Of a DNA stretch of 20,295 bases, positions 1-6,363 are shown in pieces (within the stretch, counting starts at the first letter, position 1; each line of letters starts with the position of its first letter). The DNA comes from Neobacillus cucumis (GTDB taxonomy: Bacteria; Bacillota; Bacilli; Bacillales_B; DSM-18226), in the NCBI RefSeq assembly GCF_023715505.1, contig NZ_JAMBOH010000050.1:1-20295 (forward strand), written 5' to 3'. A program made the translations under genes and the position numbers. The notes under the pieces were generated by a model. That model was given only the letters and a program-made list of their open reading frames with translations, did no database searches and was not told the origin of the DNA.

Positions 1-114
<114 letters not shown>

Positions 115-194
115 TAGTTTATAGGCGTAACCCGTTTTTACTTCTTCTTCTACATTATCTAGTTTTGAGGGAATGAAAAAAATAAATTTTCCTC

Positions 195-222
195 TTGCAA
201 AATATAAAAAAGACATTATAAT
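195..222 (+). promoter_or_regulatory. Candidate sigma-A promoter upstream of 5S
   Basis: TTGCAA (195-200) and a perfect TATAAT (217-222) are separated by 16 bp. Initiation would fall near 229, just ahead of the 5S gene. It may give extra transcription of 5S and the tRNA cluster independent of the rrn promoters. The spacer is AT-rich, so a chance match is possible. The -10 also lies in the imperfect hairpin at 211-234. Confidence 0.4.
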
Positions 223-234
223 GAAATAGTGTCT
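211..234 (+). other. Hairpin in the 23S-5S spacer
   Basis: AGACATT (211-217) pairs with AGTGTCT (228-234) in a 7-bp stem with one G-T wobble. It could help pre-rRNA processing, but nothing in the sequence proves this. Confidence 0.3.
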
Positions 235-243
235 GATAAATAG

Positions 244-360
<117 letters not shown>

Positions 361-367
361 TGTATAC

Positions 368-443
368 GGAGGATTAGCTCAGCTGGGAGAGCATCTGCCT
401 TACAAGCAGAGGGTCGGCGGTTCGATCCCGTCATCCTCCACCA
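368..443 (+). tRNA. tRNA-Val (anticodon TAC)
   Basis: 76-nt cloverleaf. The acceptor GGAGGAT pairs with ATCCTCC, the anticodon stem TCTGC/GCAGA closes a loop with TAC, and CCA is encoded. First gene of the 21-tRNA cluster. Confidence 0.97.
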
Positions 444-464
444 TATATCATATTCTTACTATTT

Positions 465-490
465 GCCGGGGTAGCTCAATTGGTAGAGCA
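465..490 (+). pseudogene. 5' fragment of tRNA-Thr
   Basis: 26 bases identical to positions 1-26 of the intact tRNA-Thr gene at 617 (acceptor 5' strand and whole D-arm, ending GGTAGAGCA). The anticodon arm, T-arm and 3' acceptor strand are absent. The next 126 bp are unrelated to tRNA. This is one half of the direct repeat that brackets the element at 491-616. Confidence 0.9.
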
Positions 491-525
491 CGACCGAATA
501 AGCTTCCTGTATTATCTTCAGCATA

Positions 526-564
526 CTGACCGAGCTGCTACTTGATTAATCTTTCTGAGGTCAG
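526..564 (+). ncRNA. Conserved element hairpin, Thr copy
   Basis: Stem CTGACC/GGTCAG closes a 27-nt loop that begins GAGC, contains CTTGATTAA and ends CTGA. The fMet copies have a different stem sequence with the same pairing. Structure is inferred from the comparison; expression as RNA follows only if the cluster is co-transcribed. Confidence 0.65.
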
Positions 565-616
565 GATGACGGTATCAAAGAGGCACGTACGAATTTAATA
601 TTTATTTATACATTTC

Positions 617-691
<75 letters not shown>

Positions 692-699
692 TTTAGTAC

Positions 700-775
700 G
701 AGCCATTAGCTCAGTTGGTAGAGCATCTGACTTTTAATCAGAGGGTCGAAGGTTCGAGTCCTTCATGGCTCACCA
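700..775 (+). tRNA. tRNA-Lys (anticodon TTT)
   Basis: 76-nt cloverleaf. Acceptor GAGCCAT/ATGGCTC, anticodon stem TCTGA/TCAGA with loop CTTTTAA, CCA encoded. Confidence 0.97.
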
Positions 776-776
776 A

Positions 777-798
777 AGTTTTTTCGTTAGAAAAAACT
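777..798 (+). other. Spacer hairpin between tRNA-Lys and tRNA-Leu
   Basis: AGTTTTTTC (777-785) and GAAAAAACT (790-798) form a perfect 9-bp stem with loop GTTA. There is no T-run after it on the plus strand, so it is not a normal terminator. Similar T-rich/A-rich hairpins occur at 898-913 and 2489-2507. Confidence 0.5.
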
Positions 799-808
799 CT
801 CAATATAT

Positions 809-893
809 GCGGGTGTGGCGGAATTGGCAGACGCACCAGACTTAGGATCTGGCGCCGCAAGGCGTGGGGGTTCGACTCCCTTCACCCGCACCA
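809..893 (+). tRNA. tRNA-Leu (anticodon TAG)
   Basis: 85-nt class II tRNA with a long variable arm (GCGCCGCAAGGCGT region). Anticodon stem CCAGA/TCTGG with loop CTTAGGA, acceptor GCGGGTG/CACCCGC, CCA encoded. Confidence 0.97.
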
Positions 894-897
894 AGTT

Positions 898-913
898 TTT
901 TGCAAAAGCAAAA
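898..913 (+). other. Spacer hairpin between tRNA-Leu and tRNA-Gly
   Basis: TTTTGC (898-903) and GCAAAA (908-913) with loop AAAA, followed by ATAACCTACAATATATGC. The downstream part resembles the Lys-Leu and Ile-Asn spacers. Confidence 0.4.
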
Positions 914-928
914 TAACCTACAATATAT

Positions 929-1003
929 GCGGAAGTAGTTCAGTGGTAGAACACCACCTTGCCAAGGTGGGGGTCGCGGGTTCGAATCCCGTCTTCCGCT
1001 CCA
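929..1003 (+). tRNA. tRNA-Gly (anticodon GCC)
   Basis: 75-nt cloverleaf. Anticodon stem CCACC/GGTGG with loop TTGCCAA, acceptor GCGGAAG/CTTCCGC, discriminator T as usual for tRNA-Gly, CCA encoded. Confidence 0.97.
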
Positions 1004-1008
1004 AAAGT

Positions 1009-1097
1009 GCCGGGGTGGCGGAACTGGCAGACGCACAGGACTTAAAATCCTGCGGTAGGTGACTACCGTACCGGTTCGATTCCGGTCCTCGGCACCA
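1009..1097 (+). tRNA. tRNA-Leu (anticodon TAA)
   Basis: 89-nt class II tRNA. Anticodon stem CAGGA/TCCTG with loop CTTAAAA, long variable arm CGGTAGGTGACTACCG, CCA encoded. Confidence 0.97.
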
Positions 1098-1119
1098 TTT
1101 TAATTAATTAAATTTATAT

Positions 1120-1193
1120 GCGCCCTTAGCTCAGCTGGATAGAGTGTTTGACTACGAATCAAAAGGTCGGGAGTTCGAATCTCTCAGGGCGCA
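1120..1193 (+). tRNA. tRNA-Arg (anticodon ACG)
   Basis: Anticodon stem TTTGA/TCAAA with loop CTACGAA, A34 presumably edited to inosine. Acceptor GCGCCCT/AGGGCGC. After discriminator A1193 the sequence reads CTTT, so CCA is not encoded. Confidence 0.95.
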
Positions 1194-1199
1194 CTTTAA

Positions 1200-1276
1200 C
1201 GGGAAGTAGCTCAGCTTGGTAGAGCACTTGGTTTGGGACCAAGGGGTCGCAGGTTCGAATCCTGTCTTCCCGACCA
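1200..1276 (+). tRNA. tRNA-Pro (anticodon TGG)
   Basis: 77-nt cloverleaf. Acceptor CGGGAAG/CTTCCCG, anticodon stem CTTGG/CCAAG with loop TTTGGGA, CCA encoded. Confidence 0.97.
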
Positions 1277-1293
1277 TTCTTCTTAAAACTTAT

Positions 1294-1369
1294 GGGGTCT
1301 TAGCTCAGCTGGGAGAGCGCCTGCTTTGCACGCAGGAGGTCAGGGGTTCGATCCCCCTAGACTCCACCA
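1294..1369 (+). tRNA. tRNA-Ala (anticodon TGC)
   Basis: 76-nt cloverleaf. Acceptor GGGGTCT/AGACTCC retains the G3-U70 wobble that is the alanine identity element. Anticodon stem CCTGC/GCAGG with loop TTTGCAC, CCA encoded. Confidence 0.97.
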
Positions 1370-1382
1370 ATAATTAAATGAT

Positions 1383-1459
1383 GGCGGTGTAGCTCAGCTG
1401 GCTAGAGCGTACGGTTCATACCCGTAAGGTCGGGGGTTCGATCCCCTCCGCCGCTACCA
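1383..1459 (+). tRNA. tRNA-Met, elongator (anticodon CAT)
   Basis: 77-nt cloverleaf. Anticodon stem TACGG/CCGTA with loop TTCATAC, CCA encoded. Acceptor GGCGGTG/CGCCGCT matches my recollection of the Bacillus elongator methionine tRNA rather than the initiator, which is at 1980. Confidence 0.9.
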
Positions 1460-1484
1460 TTAATAATTATGATTAGTTTAACAT

Positions 1485-1561
1485 GGACCTTTAGCTCAGC
1501 TGGTTAGAGCAGACGGCTCATAACCGTCCGGTCGTAGGTTCGAGTCCTACAAGGTCCACCA
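1485..1561 (+). tRNA. tRNA-Ile2 (anticodon CAT, lysidine type)
   Basis: 77-nt cloverleaf, anticodon stem GACGG/CCGTC with loop CTCATAA, CCA encoded. The body (acceptor GGACCTT/AAGGTCC) matches the AUA-reading isoleucine tRNA of Bacillus, whose C34 is modified to lysidine by TilS. Its place in the cluster (after elongator Met, before Ser) agrees with that. The assignment rests on recalled family sequence; the anticodon alone reads Met. Confidence 0.8.
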
Positions 1562-1580
1562 TTAGCTTCATATTTAACAC

Positions 1581-1673
1581 GGAGGAATACCCAAGTTTGG
1601 CTGAAGGGATCGGTCTTGAAAACCGACAGGCGGGTCATACCGCGCGGGGGTTCGAATCCCTCTTCCTCCTCCA
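1581..1673 (+). tRNA. tRNA-Ser (anticodon TGA)
   Basis: 93-nt class II tRNA. Anticodon stem TCGGT/ACCGA with loop CTTGAAA, long variable arm, acceptor GGAGGAA/TTCCTCC. The discriminator base (1670) is T, whereas bacterial tRNA-Ser normally has G; CCA follows. Confidence 0.93.
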
Positions 1674-1695
1674 TATTTTTAAATAATTTTATTAT

Positions 1696-1709
1696 CGCGG
1701 GGTGGAGCA
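1696..1709 (+). pseudogene. 5' fragment of initiator tRNA, copy 1
   Basis: 14 bases (CGCGGGGTGGAGCA) identical to the start of the intact initiator tRNA at 1980. With the ten preceding bases TTTTATTATC (ending in the same C) the exact direct repeat is 23 bp (1687-1709). The rest of the tRNA is missing. Confidence 0.85.
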
Positions 1710-1745
1710 ACAAGCGTTGCTACCATGAATAATCTGCGAGTTGTA

Positions 1746-1784
1746 CCCATCGAGCCGCTGCTTGATTAAGCTTACTGAGATGGG
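1746..1784 (+). ncRNA. Conserved element hairpin, fMet copy 1
   Basis: Stem CCCATC (1746-1751)/GATGGG (1779-1784) with a 27-nt loop. Against the Thr copy, pairs C-G to T-A, C-G to G-C and T-A to C-G change in a compensated way while 23 of 27 loop bases stay the same. Confidence 0.65.
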
Positions 1785-1837
1785 GACAGTCAGTAACAAA
1801 ACTTGGAGCATATTCCAAACTTAATACTTTTTATTAT

Positions 1838-1851
1838 CGCGGGGTGGAGCA
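1838..1851 (+). pseudogene. 5' fragment of initiator tRNA, copy 2
   Basis: Second exact copy of the 14-nt initiator tRNA start. The 23-bp direct repeat here is 1829-1851. Confidence 0.85.
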
Positions 1852-1887
1852 ACGAGCGTTGCTACCATGAATAATCTGCGAGTTGTA

Positions 1888-1926
1888 CCCATCGAGCCGC
1901 TGCTTGATTAAGCTTTCTGAGATGGG
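1888..1926 (+). ncRNA. Conserved element hairpin, fMet copy 2
   Basis: Stem CCCATC (1888-1893)/GATGGG (1921-1926) with the same 27-nt loop. The one loop change relative to copy 1 (T at 1916) is the base found in the Thr copy. Confidence 0.65.
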
Positions 1927-1979
1927 GACAGTCAGTAATAAAACTTGGAGCATATTCCAAACTTAATACTTTTTATTAT

Positions 1980-2053
<74 letters not shown>

Positions 2054-2056
2054 TTT

Positions 2057-2133
2057 GGTCTGGTAGTTCAGTTGGTTAGAATGCCTGCCTGTCACGCAGG
2101 AGGTCGCGGGTTCGAGTCCCGTCCAGACCGCCA
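2057..2133 (+). tRNA. tRNA-Asp (anticodon GTC)
   Basis: 77-nt cloverleaf. Acceptor GGTCTGG/CCAGACC, discriminator G, anticodon stem CCTGC/GCAGG with loop CTGTCAC, CCA encoded. Confidence 0.97.
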
Positions 2134-2139
2134 TTTGAT

Positions 2140-2215
2140 GGCTCAGTAGCTCAGTCGGTAGAGCAAAGGACTGAAAATCCTTGTGTCGGCGGTTCGATTC
2201 CGTCCTGAGCCACCA
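2140..2215 (+). tRNA. tRNA-Phe (anticodon GAA)
   Basis: 76-nt cloverleaf. Acceptor GGCTCAG/CTGAGCC, anticodon stem AAGGA/TCCTT with loop CTGAAAA, CCA encoded. Confidence 0.97.
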
Positions 2216-2241
2216 TTTGTTTTAATAAATTAAATAATTAT

Positions 2242-2318
2242 GGCGGCTGTGGCGAAGTGGTTAACGCACCTGATTGTGGTTCAGGCATCCGTGGGTTCGA
2301 TTCCCATCAGCCGCCCCA
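2242..2318 (+). tRNA. tRNA-His (anticodon GTG)
   Basis: 77 nt including the extra G-1 (2242), which pairs with discriminator C73, the histidine identity element. Acceptor GCGGCTG/CAGCCGC, anticodon stem CCTGA/TCAGG with loop TTGTGGT, CCA encoded. Confidence 0.97.
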
Positions 2319-2331
2319 TTTTAAATAATTT

Positions 2332-2405
2332 GCGGGTGTAGTTTACTGGTAAAACCTCAGCCTTCCAAGCTGATGTAGTGGGTTCGATTCCCATCACCCG
2401 CTCCA
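2332..2405 (+). tRNA. tRNA-Gly (anticodon TCC)
   Basis: 74-nt cloverleaf. Acceptor GCGGGTG/CACCCGC, discriminator T, anticodon stem TCAGC/GCTGA with loop CTTCCAA, CCA encoded. Confidence 0.97.
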
Positions 2406-2411
2406 ACATAT

Positions 2412-2488
<77 letters not shown>

Positions 2489-2507
2489 TTGTTTTTTACG
2501 AAAACAA
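2489..2507 (+). other. Spacer hairpin between tRNA-Ile and tRNA-Asn
   Basis: TTGTTTT (2489-2495) pairs with AAAACAA (2501-2507), loop TTACG, followed by GATAACTTATAATTATT. It is related in layout to the spacers at 777 and 898. The TATAAT here could also be a weak internal -10. Confidence 0.4.
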
Positions 2508-2523
2508 GATAACTTATAATTAT

Positions 2524-2598
2524 TCCGCAGTAGCTCAGTGGTAGAGCTATCGGCTGTTAACCGATCGGTCGTAGGTTCGAGTCCTACCTGCGGAGCCA
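2524..2598 (+). tRNA. tRNA-Asn (anticodon GTT)
   Basis: 75-nt cloverleaf. Acceptor TCCGCAG/CTGCGGA, discriminator G, anticodon stem ATCGG/CCGAT with loop CTGTTAA, CCA encoded. Confidence 0.97.
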
Positions 2599-2609
2599 TT
2601 TTATTTTAT

Positions 2610-2700
2610 GGGGAAGTACTCAAGTGGCTGAAGAGGCGCCCCTGCTAAGGGTGTAGGTCGGGTAACCGGCGCGAGGGTTCAAATCCCTCCTTCTCCGCCA
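2610..2700 (+). tRNA. tRNA-Ser (anticodon GCT)
   Basis: 91-nt class II tRNA. Acceptor GGGGAAG/CTTCTCC with one G-T wobble, discriminator G, long variable arm, GCT anticodon, CCA encoded. Confidence 0.96.
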
Positions 2701-2710
2701 TAAAATAAAT

Positions 2711-2782
2711 GGCCCCTTGGTCAAGCGGTTAAGACACCGCCCTTTCACGGCGGTAACACGGGTTCGAATCCCGTAGGGGTCA
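2711..2782 (+). tRNA. tRNA-Glu (anticodon TTC)
   Basis: Last tRNA of the cluster. Acceptor GGCCCCT/AGGGGTC, anticodon stem CCGCC/GGCGG with loop CTTTCAC. CCA is not encoded; the terminator begins within two bases. Confidence 0.96.
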
Positions 2783-2783
2783 T

Positions 2784-2818
2784 AAAAAAACTGATAACTT
2801 TTGTTATCAGTTTTTTTT
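2784..2818 (+). terminator. Intrinsic terminator of the rRNA-tRNA operon
   Basis: ACTGATAAC pairs with GTTATCAGT around a TTTT loop, and eight T residues follow. The A-tract on the 5' side could make it work from both strands. It closes the rRNA-tRNA transcript before the glycogen operon. Confidence 0.93.
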
Positions 2819-2985
2819 GTGCGCTTTTTTCTCACCAATAAAATAGATCTTCAGCGCCCTGATGGAAAAAAGGACTGTTTAAAACGCATCCTTCTGGTGT
2901 TACCTTCTTTATTTAAAGAACATTATATGTTCAAATTCATTATATTAATATAATTTAATTCAATTTCAAGTTTTATAAGGAGTAT

Positions 2986-2999
2986 TGATACCGTTTACA
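2986..2999 (+). promoter_or_regulatory. Candidate CcpA (cre) site upstream of the glg operon
   Basis: TGATACCGTTTACA agrees with the cre consensus TGWAANCGNTNWCA at every fixed position but one (T for A at position 4). It lies 280 bp before glgB in the only promoter-containing gap, which fits carbon catabolite control of glycogen metabolism. Repression or activation depends on the unmapped start site. Confidence 0.55.
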
Positions 3000-3047
3000 T
3001 TTACTTTTTTTACTTAATTTTTTCACTTCAGTTTTATTATTAAAAAA

Positions 3048-3077
3048 ATAACTTTTTAAATAACAAACACATATAAA
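3048..3077 (+). promoter_or_regulatory. Weak sigma-E-like promoter candidate for glg
   Basis: CATATAAA (3070-3077) resembles the sigma-E -10 (CATACAAT-like), with ATAACTTT about 14 bp upstream. I recall that the B. subtilis glg operon is sigma-E dependent during sporulation, which is why I looked. The match is poor and the region is AT-rich, so this is only a suggestion. Confidence 0.2.
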
Positions 3078-3278
3078 AATTTAAAAAAGATACTAGATTT
3101 TTGTCGAATAAAGAAGGATATTTTGTTGTTTACTGTTGTATTATGTCGGGTATTGATATTATATGACATGATTAATCAGTTATTGTCAGAAAAGATAAAA
3201 AAGTTTTACAAGGCATCTGAGCCATTTGCAATTATAATTGGTCAAGAAATACATATTTTCAATGAGATGAGGAGAGCC

Positions 3279-5228
3279 ATGACGGTGAATACACTATTTC
3301 CAACAGATTATCAGCTGCATTTGTTTCATGAAGGCAGCTACTTCCAGAGTCATCAGCTTTTTGGCGCTCATATCTTTAAAGATTCCGATAAAGTCTATAC
3401 ACGATTTTGCGTCTGGGCACCTAATGCCTTTAAGGTAAGGCTCACGGGTAATTTTAATAACTGGAATGGTGAAGGATATGAACTGCAAAAGGTAAACAAT
3501 GAGGGAGTCTGGATTATTATAATTAATGAAGATCTAGACGGCCATATTTATAAGTACGAGATTATTACATCTTCAGGTGAAAAGCTCCTTAAAGCTGATC
3601 CGTTTGCATTTTACTCAGAATTAAGGCCCCACACCGCTTCAATTGTATATTCATTAAATCATTATGATTGGCAAGATAGTCACTGGCAGAATCGTAAAGA
3701 AAAGAAAAATATTCTATCGGAGCCAGCGATTATTTACGAAGTACATACAGGGTCGTGGAAGAAAAAAGAGGATGGCAGTTACTTAACCTACAAGGAACTT
3801 GCAGCAGAACTTATCCCTTATGTAATAGATCATGGATTTACCCATATAGAACTATTACCTATCATCGAGCACCCGCTTGACGCCTCATGGGGCTATCAGG
3901 GGACGGGTTATTACTCTGTAACATCCAGGTATGGCACACCTGATGATTTTAAGTACTTTGTGGACCAGTGCCATCAGCAAGGCATCGGCGTCATACTTGA
4001 CTGGGTACCAGGCCATTTTTGCAAGGATGCTCACGGACTCTACAGATTTGACGGTACCCACATTTATTCCTACAGCACTGAAAATGACAGAGAAAATGTA
4101 GTATGGGGTACAGCCAACTTCGATTTAGGAAAAGGAGAGGTCCAAAGTTTCTTAATTTCAAATGCGTTATTTTGGATCGATTACTTCCACATAGACGGCT
4201 TCCGGATGGATGCGGTAGCAAATATCATTTATTGGCCGGATACCACAAACGGAAAGCGAGAAAATCCCTTTGGAATTAATTTCTTGAAAAAATTAAATAA
4301 AGAAGTACATGATTTTGATCCCCATTTTCTCATGATTGGGGAGGACTCTACGGAATATCCTCATGTAACAGCGCCAGTACACTACGGCGGTTTAGGATTT
4401 GACTACAAATGGAACATGGGCTGGATGAATGACATGCTCGAGTATATGGAAACACCGCCTTACTTCCGGTCAAAAGTCCATTCAAAGGTAACGTTTTCAC
4501 TTTTCTATGCCTTTTTTGAAAACTTTATGCTCCCATTTTCACATGATGAAGTGGTCCATGGGAAAAAGTCACTATTAGATAAAATGCCAGGAGAGTATGA
4601 GGAAAAGTTTGCCCAACTAAGGCTGCTGCTAGGATATATGTTTGCCCACCCCGGAAAAAAATTATTATTTATGGGGTTTGAAATAGGCCAATTTGCGGAA
4701 TGGAAAGATAAAGAACAACTTGATTGGAACTTGTTGGATTATGACATGCACCGCAATTTAAACACATATGTAAAAGTGCTAACTAAATTATATAAACGCT
4801 CAAAGGCACTTTATGAATTGGATCATTTGCAGGATGGTTTCGAGTGGATTGATGCGAACAATAGTACCCAATCCATTTTTTCCTTTATTAGAAAAGGAAA
4901 AAAGGAAGAGGATACCTTACTTATTGTCTGCAACTTTACGGGAGTAGAGTACCCTGTTTATAAGATTGGTGCTCCAAAAGCAGGCGAATATCGGGAAATT
5001 TTTAATAGTGATTACCAAGAGTACGGTGGGTCAGGATTAATGAATAAGAAGATTATATTAGCCTCAGAAGAGCCTTATCATGGTCAGCCATGTTCAATTG
5101 AGATTGCAATTCCACCATTTGGGTTTCAAATCATAAGGCCAGTTAAAAAGCGGAGGGAGAGAAAAGGTAATGGTAAAGAAAAAGTGCGTAGCCATGTTGT
5201 TAGCAGGAGGGAAAGGAAGCAGACTTAA
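3279..5228 (+). CDS. glgB: 1,4-alpha-glucan branching enzyme GlgB
   Basis: Forms alpha-1,6 branches in glycogen by cutting and transferring alpha-1,4 glucan segments (family GH13) in the cytoplasm. 649 aa from the ATG at 3279, chosen because GAGGAGAG stands just before it and because the product (MTVNTLF, then LFHEGS) then aligns with the known GlgB start. An N-terminal CBM48-type domain covers about residues 15-110, then the catalytic barrel. Visible catalytic residues are Asp311 (GFRMDAV), Glu355 (MIGEDST) and Asp423 (FSHDEVVHG). The frame is open back to a TTG at 3123, but the extra 52 residues look unlike the family. The C-terminus has a basic tail of about 25 residues and overlaps glgC by 59 nt. 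First gene of glgBCDAP. Confidence 0.95.
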   Translation: MTVNTLFPTDYQLHLFHEGSYFQSHQLFGAHIFKDSDKVYTRFCVWAPNAFKVRLTGNFNNWNGEGYELQKVNNEGVWIIIINEDLDGHIYKYEIITSSGEKLLKADPFAFYSELRPHTASIVYSLNHYDWQDSHWQNRKEKKNILSEPAIIYEVHTGSWKKKEDGSYLTYKELAAELIPYVIDHGFTHIELLPIIEHPLDASWGYQGTGYYSVTSRYGTPDDFKYFVDQCHQQGIGVILDWVPGHFCKDAHGLYRFDGTHIYSYSTENDRENVVWGTANFDLGKGEVQSFLISNALFWIDYFHIDGFRMDAVANIIYWPDTTNGKRENPFGINFLKKLNKEVHDFDPHFLMIGEDSTEYPHVTAPVHYGGLGFDYKWNMGWMNDMLEYMETPPYFRSKVHSKVTFSLFYAFFENFMLPFSHDEVVHGKKSLLDKMPGEYEEKFAQLRLLLGYMFAHPGKKLLFMGFEIGQFAEWKDKEQLDWNLLDYDMHRNLNTYVKVLTKLYKRSKALYELDHLQDGFEWIDANNSTQSIFSFIRKGKKEEDTLLIVCNFTGVEYPVYKIGAPKAGEYREIFNSDYQEYGGSGLMNKKIILASEEPYHGQPCSIEIAIPPFGFQIIRPVKKRRERKGNGKEKVRSHVVSRRERKQT

Positions 5229-6315
5229 TTCGTTAACGAAAGAATTAGCGAAGCCTGCAGTACCTTTTGGGGGTAAATACAGAATCATTGACTTTACATT
5301 AAGCAATTGTACCAACTCTGGTATTGATACTGTTGGGGTGTTAACCCAATACCAGCCGCTTTTATTAAATTCCTATATTGGTATAGGCAGTACCTGGGAC
5401 CTTGATCGCAAAGATGGTGGTGTGACCGTTCTGCCTCCATATGCCGAGTCTTCAGAGGTTAAATGGTATACCGGAACAGCTAGTGCCATTTTTCAAAATC
5501 TAAATTATTTAAAGCAATACCAGCCGGAATACGTTTTAATCCTTTCAGGTGACCATATATATAAAATGAACTATGAAAGCATGCTTGACTATCATATTGA
5601 GAAAAGAGCCGATGCTACGATTTCATTAATCGAGGTTCCATGGGTTGAAGCAAGCCGTTTTGGCATTATGAATACAAACGAGGATTTGAGAATTACGGAA
5701 TTCGAAGAAAAGCCAAGCAATCCAAAAAATAATCTTGCCTCTATGGGCATTTATATTTTTAACTGGAATATATTGAAGGAATATTTAGAGATGGATGAAC
5801 GTGACCCTAATTCCAGTCATGACTTTGGGAAAGACATCATCCCATTGCTATTAGAAGAAAATAAAAAACTGTATGCCTATCCATTTAAAGGGTACTGGAA
5901 GGATGTTGGAACCGTCCAAAGTCTTTGGGAAGCCAATATGGATTTATTGGGAGATGATTGTGATTTAGATTTATTTGATAATGATTGGAGAATCTATTCC
6001 GTTAACCCAAATCAGCCTCCGCAATATATCTCTTCAGATGCCATTGTCAGAGAGTCTCTGATAAATGAGGGTTGTACAATTGAAGGCAAGATAGATAAAT
6101 CGGTGTTATTTCAAGGTGTGACAATCGGTAAAAACTCGATTATTAAAGAGTCCGTTATCATGCCAGATGCTGAGATTGGTGAAAATTGTTTAATTGAAAA
6201 AGCAATCGTACCTGGTGAGGTTAAAATACCAGACGGGACTGTGATTCGCTCCTTTGATGATGAGATCATCCTCGTTACGGAAGAAATGTTAAGCGGTCTT
6301 TATCCAGCCTTATAG
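5170..6315 (+). CDS. glgC: Glucose-1-phosphate adenylyltransferase, catalytic subunit GlgC
   Basis: Makes ADP-glucose and pyrophosphate from ATP and glucose-1-phosphate, the committed step of glycogen synthesis. 381 aa. The nucleotidyltransferase signature [10 protein letters not shown] is at residues 10-19, followed by [15 protein letters not shown] (28-42), [10 protein letters not shown] (126-135) with the catalytic Asp, and GYWKDVGT (241-248). The last ~95 residues have the hexapeptide pattern of a left-handed beta-helix. The ATG at 5170 lies inside the end of glgB; GGAGGGAG (5152-5159) ends ten bases upstream, so translation is probably coupled. GlgD, 48 nt downstream, is the expected partner subunit. 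Confidence 0.97.
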   Translation: MVKKKCVAMLLAGGKGSRLNSLTKELAKPAVPFGGKYRIIDFTLSNCTNSGIDTVGVLTQYQPLLLNSYIGIGSTWDLDRKDGGVTVLPPYAESSEVKWYTGTASAIFQNLNYLKQYQPEYVLILSGDHIYKMNYESMLDYHIEKRADATISLIEVPWVEASRFGIMNTNEDLRITEFEEKPSNPKNNLASMGIYIFNWNILKEYLEMDERDPNSSHDFGKDIIPLLLEENKKLYAYPFKGYWKDVGTVQSLWEANMDLLGDDCDLDLFDNDWRIYSVNPNQPPQYISSDAIVRESLINEGCTIEGKIDKSVLFQGVTIGKNSIIKESVIMPDAEIGENCLIEKAIVPGEVKIPDGTVIRSFDDEIILVTEEMLSGLYPAL

Positions 6316-6363
6316 TATAAAAAGGGTTGGTTATTTAATAGAAAATTCAGGAGGGAATTTGGA

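Larger units (their letters stand above)
465..616 (+). repeat. tRNA-targeting element, Thr copy (152-bp unit)
   Basis: The unit is the 26-nt tRNA-Thr fragment plus 126 bp of insert (491-616), ending exactly where the intact tRNA-Thr begins. The insert holds a 6-bp helix CTGACC (526-531)/GGTCAG (559-564) around a 27-nt loop nearly identical to the loop of the fMet units at 1696 and 1838. Homology to those units starts upstream of the helix (ATTATCT against ATAATCT) and continues to about GGTATCAAA. There is no plausible ORF. I do not recognise the family; tandem decay of a tRNA gene does not explain it, because the inserts at two unrelated tRNAs are alike. Confidence 0.75.
1696..1837 (+). repeat. 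tRNA-targeting element, fMet copy 1 (142-bp unit)
   Basis: The unit consists of the initiator-tRNA 5' fragment plus 128 bp of non-tRNA sequence. It contains a left hairpin AGCAAC (1706-1711)/GTTGCT (1716-1721), a conserved core hairpin CCCATC/GATGGG (1746-1784) and a right hairpin TTGGA (1803-1807)/TCCAA (1814-1818). The next unit at 1838 differs at three positions only (1712 A/G, 1774 A/T, 1797 C/T). The core is shared with the Thr element at 465. No ORF of note. Confidence 0.8.
1838..1979 (+). repeat. tRNA-targeting element, fMet copy 2 (142-bp unit)
   Basis: A tandem copy of the unit at 1696, 139/142 identical, ending exactly where the intact initiator tRNA begins. The three-fold 23-bp repeat (1687, 1829, 1971) brackets both units, as expected from repeated insertion at the same site or unequal crossing-over after a first insertion. 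Confidence 0.8.
2819..3278. other. AT-rich intergenic region before glgB
   Basis: About 460 bp without a convincing gene. It holds a near-consensus cre site (2986-2999), a perfect inverted repeat GAACAT-TAT-ATGTTC (2918-2932), several AT-rich -10-like hexamers (for example TATAAT at 2949) without good -35 partners, and an open frame running into glgB from 3123. The main glg promoter is not clear by eye. Confidence 0.7.

Noticed and set aside
465..616. Thr fragment as an ordinary decayed tRNA duplicate or a group I intron in a tRNA
   Set aside because: No remnant of the 3' tRNA half is visible, the insert is shared with the unrelated fMet locus, and the junction is after the D-arm rather than in the anticodon loop; no group I core motifs are seen.
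491..616. Bacillaceae-1 RNA or a T-box leader as identity of the element
   Set aside because: The RUCCU loops of Bacillaceae-1 and the T-box TGGNACCGCG sequence with antiterminator are both absent.
2918..2932. GAACAT-TAT-ATGTTC as a LexA (SOS) box
   Set aside because: The Bacillus LexA site needs GAAC and GTTC four bases apart; here they are seven apart, and no SOS gene follows. It remains an unexplained palindrome.
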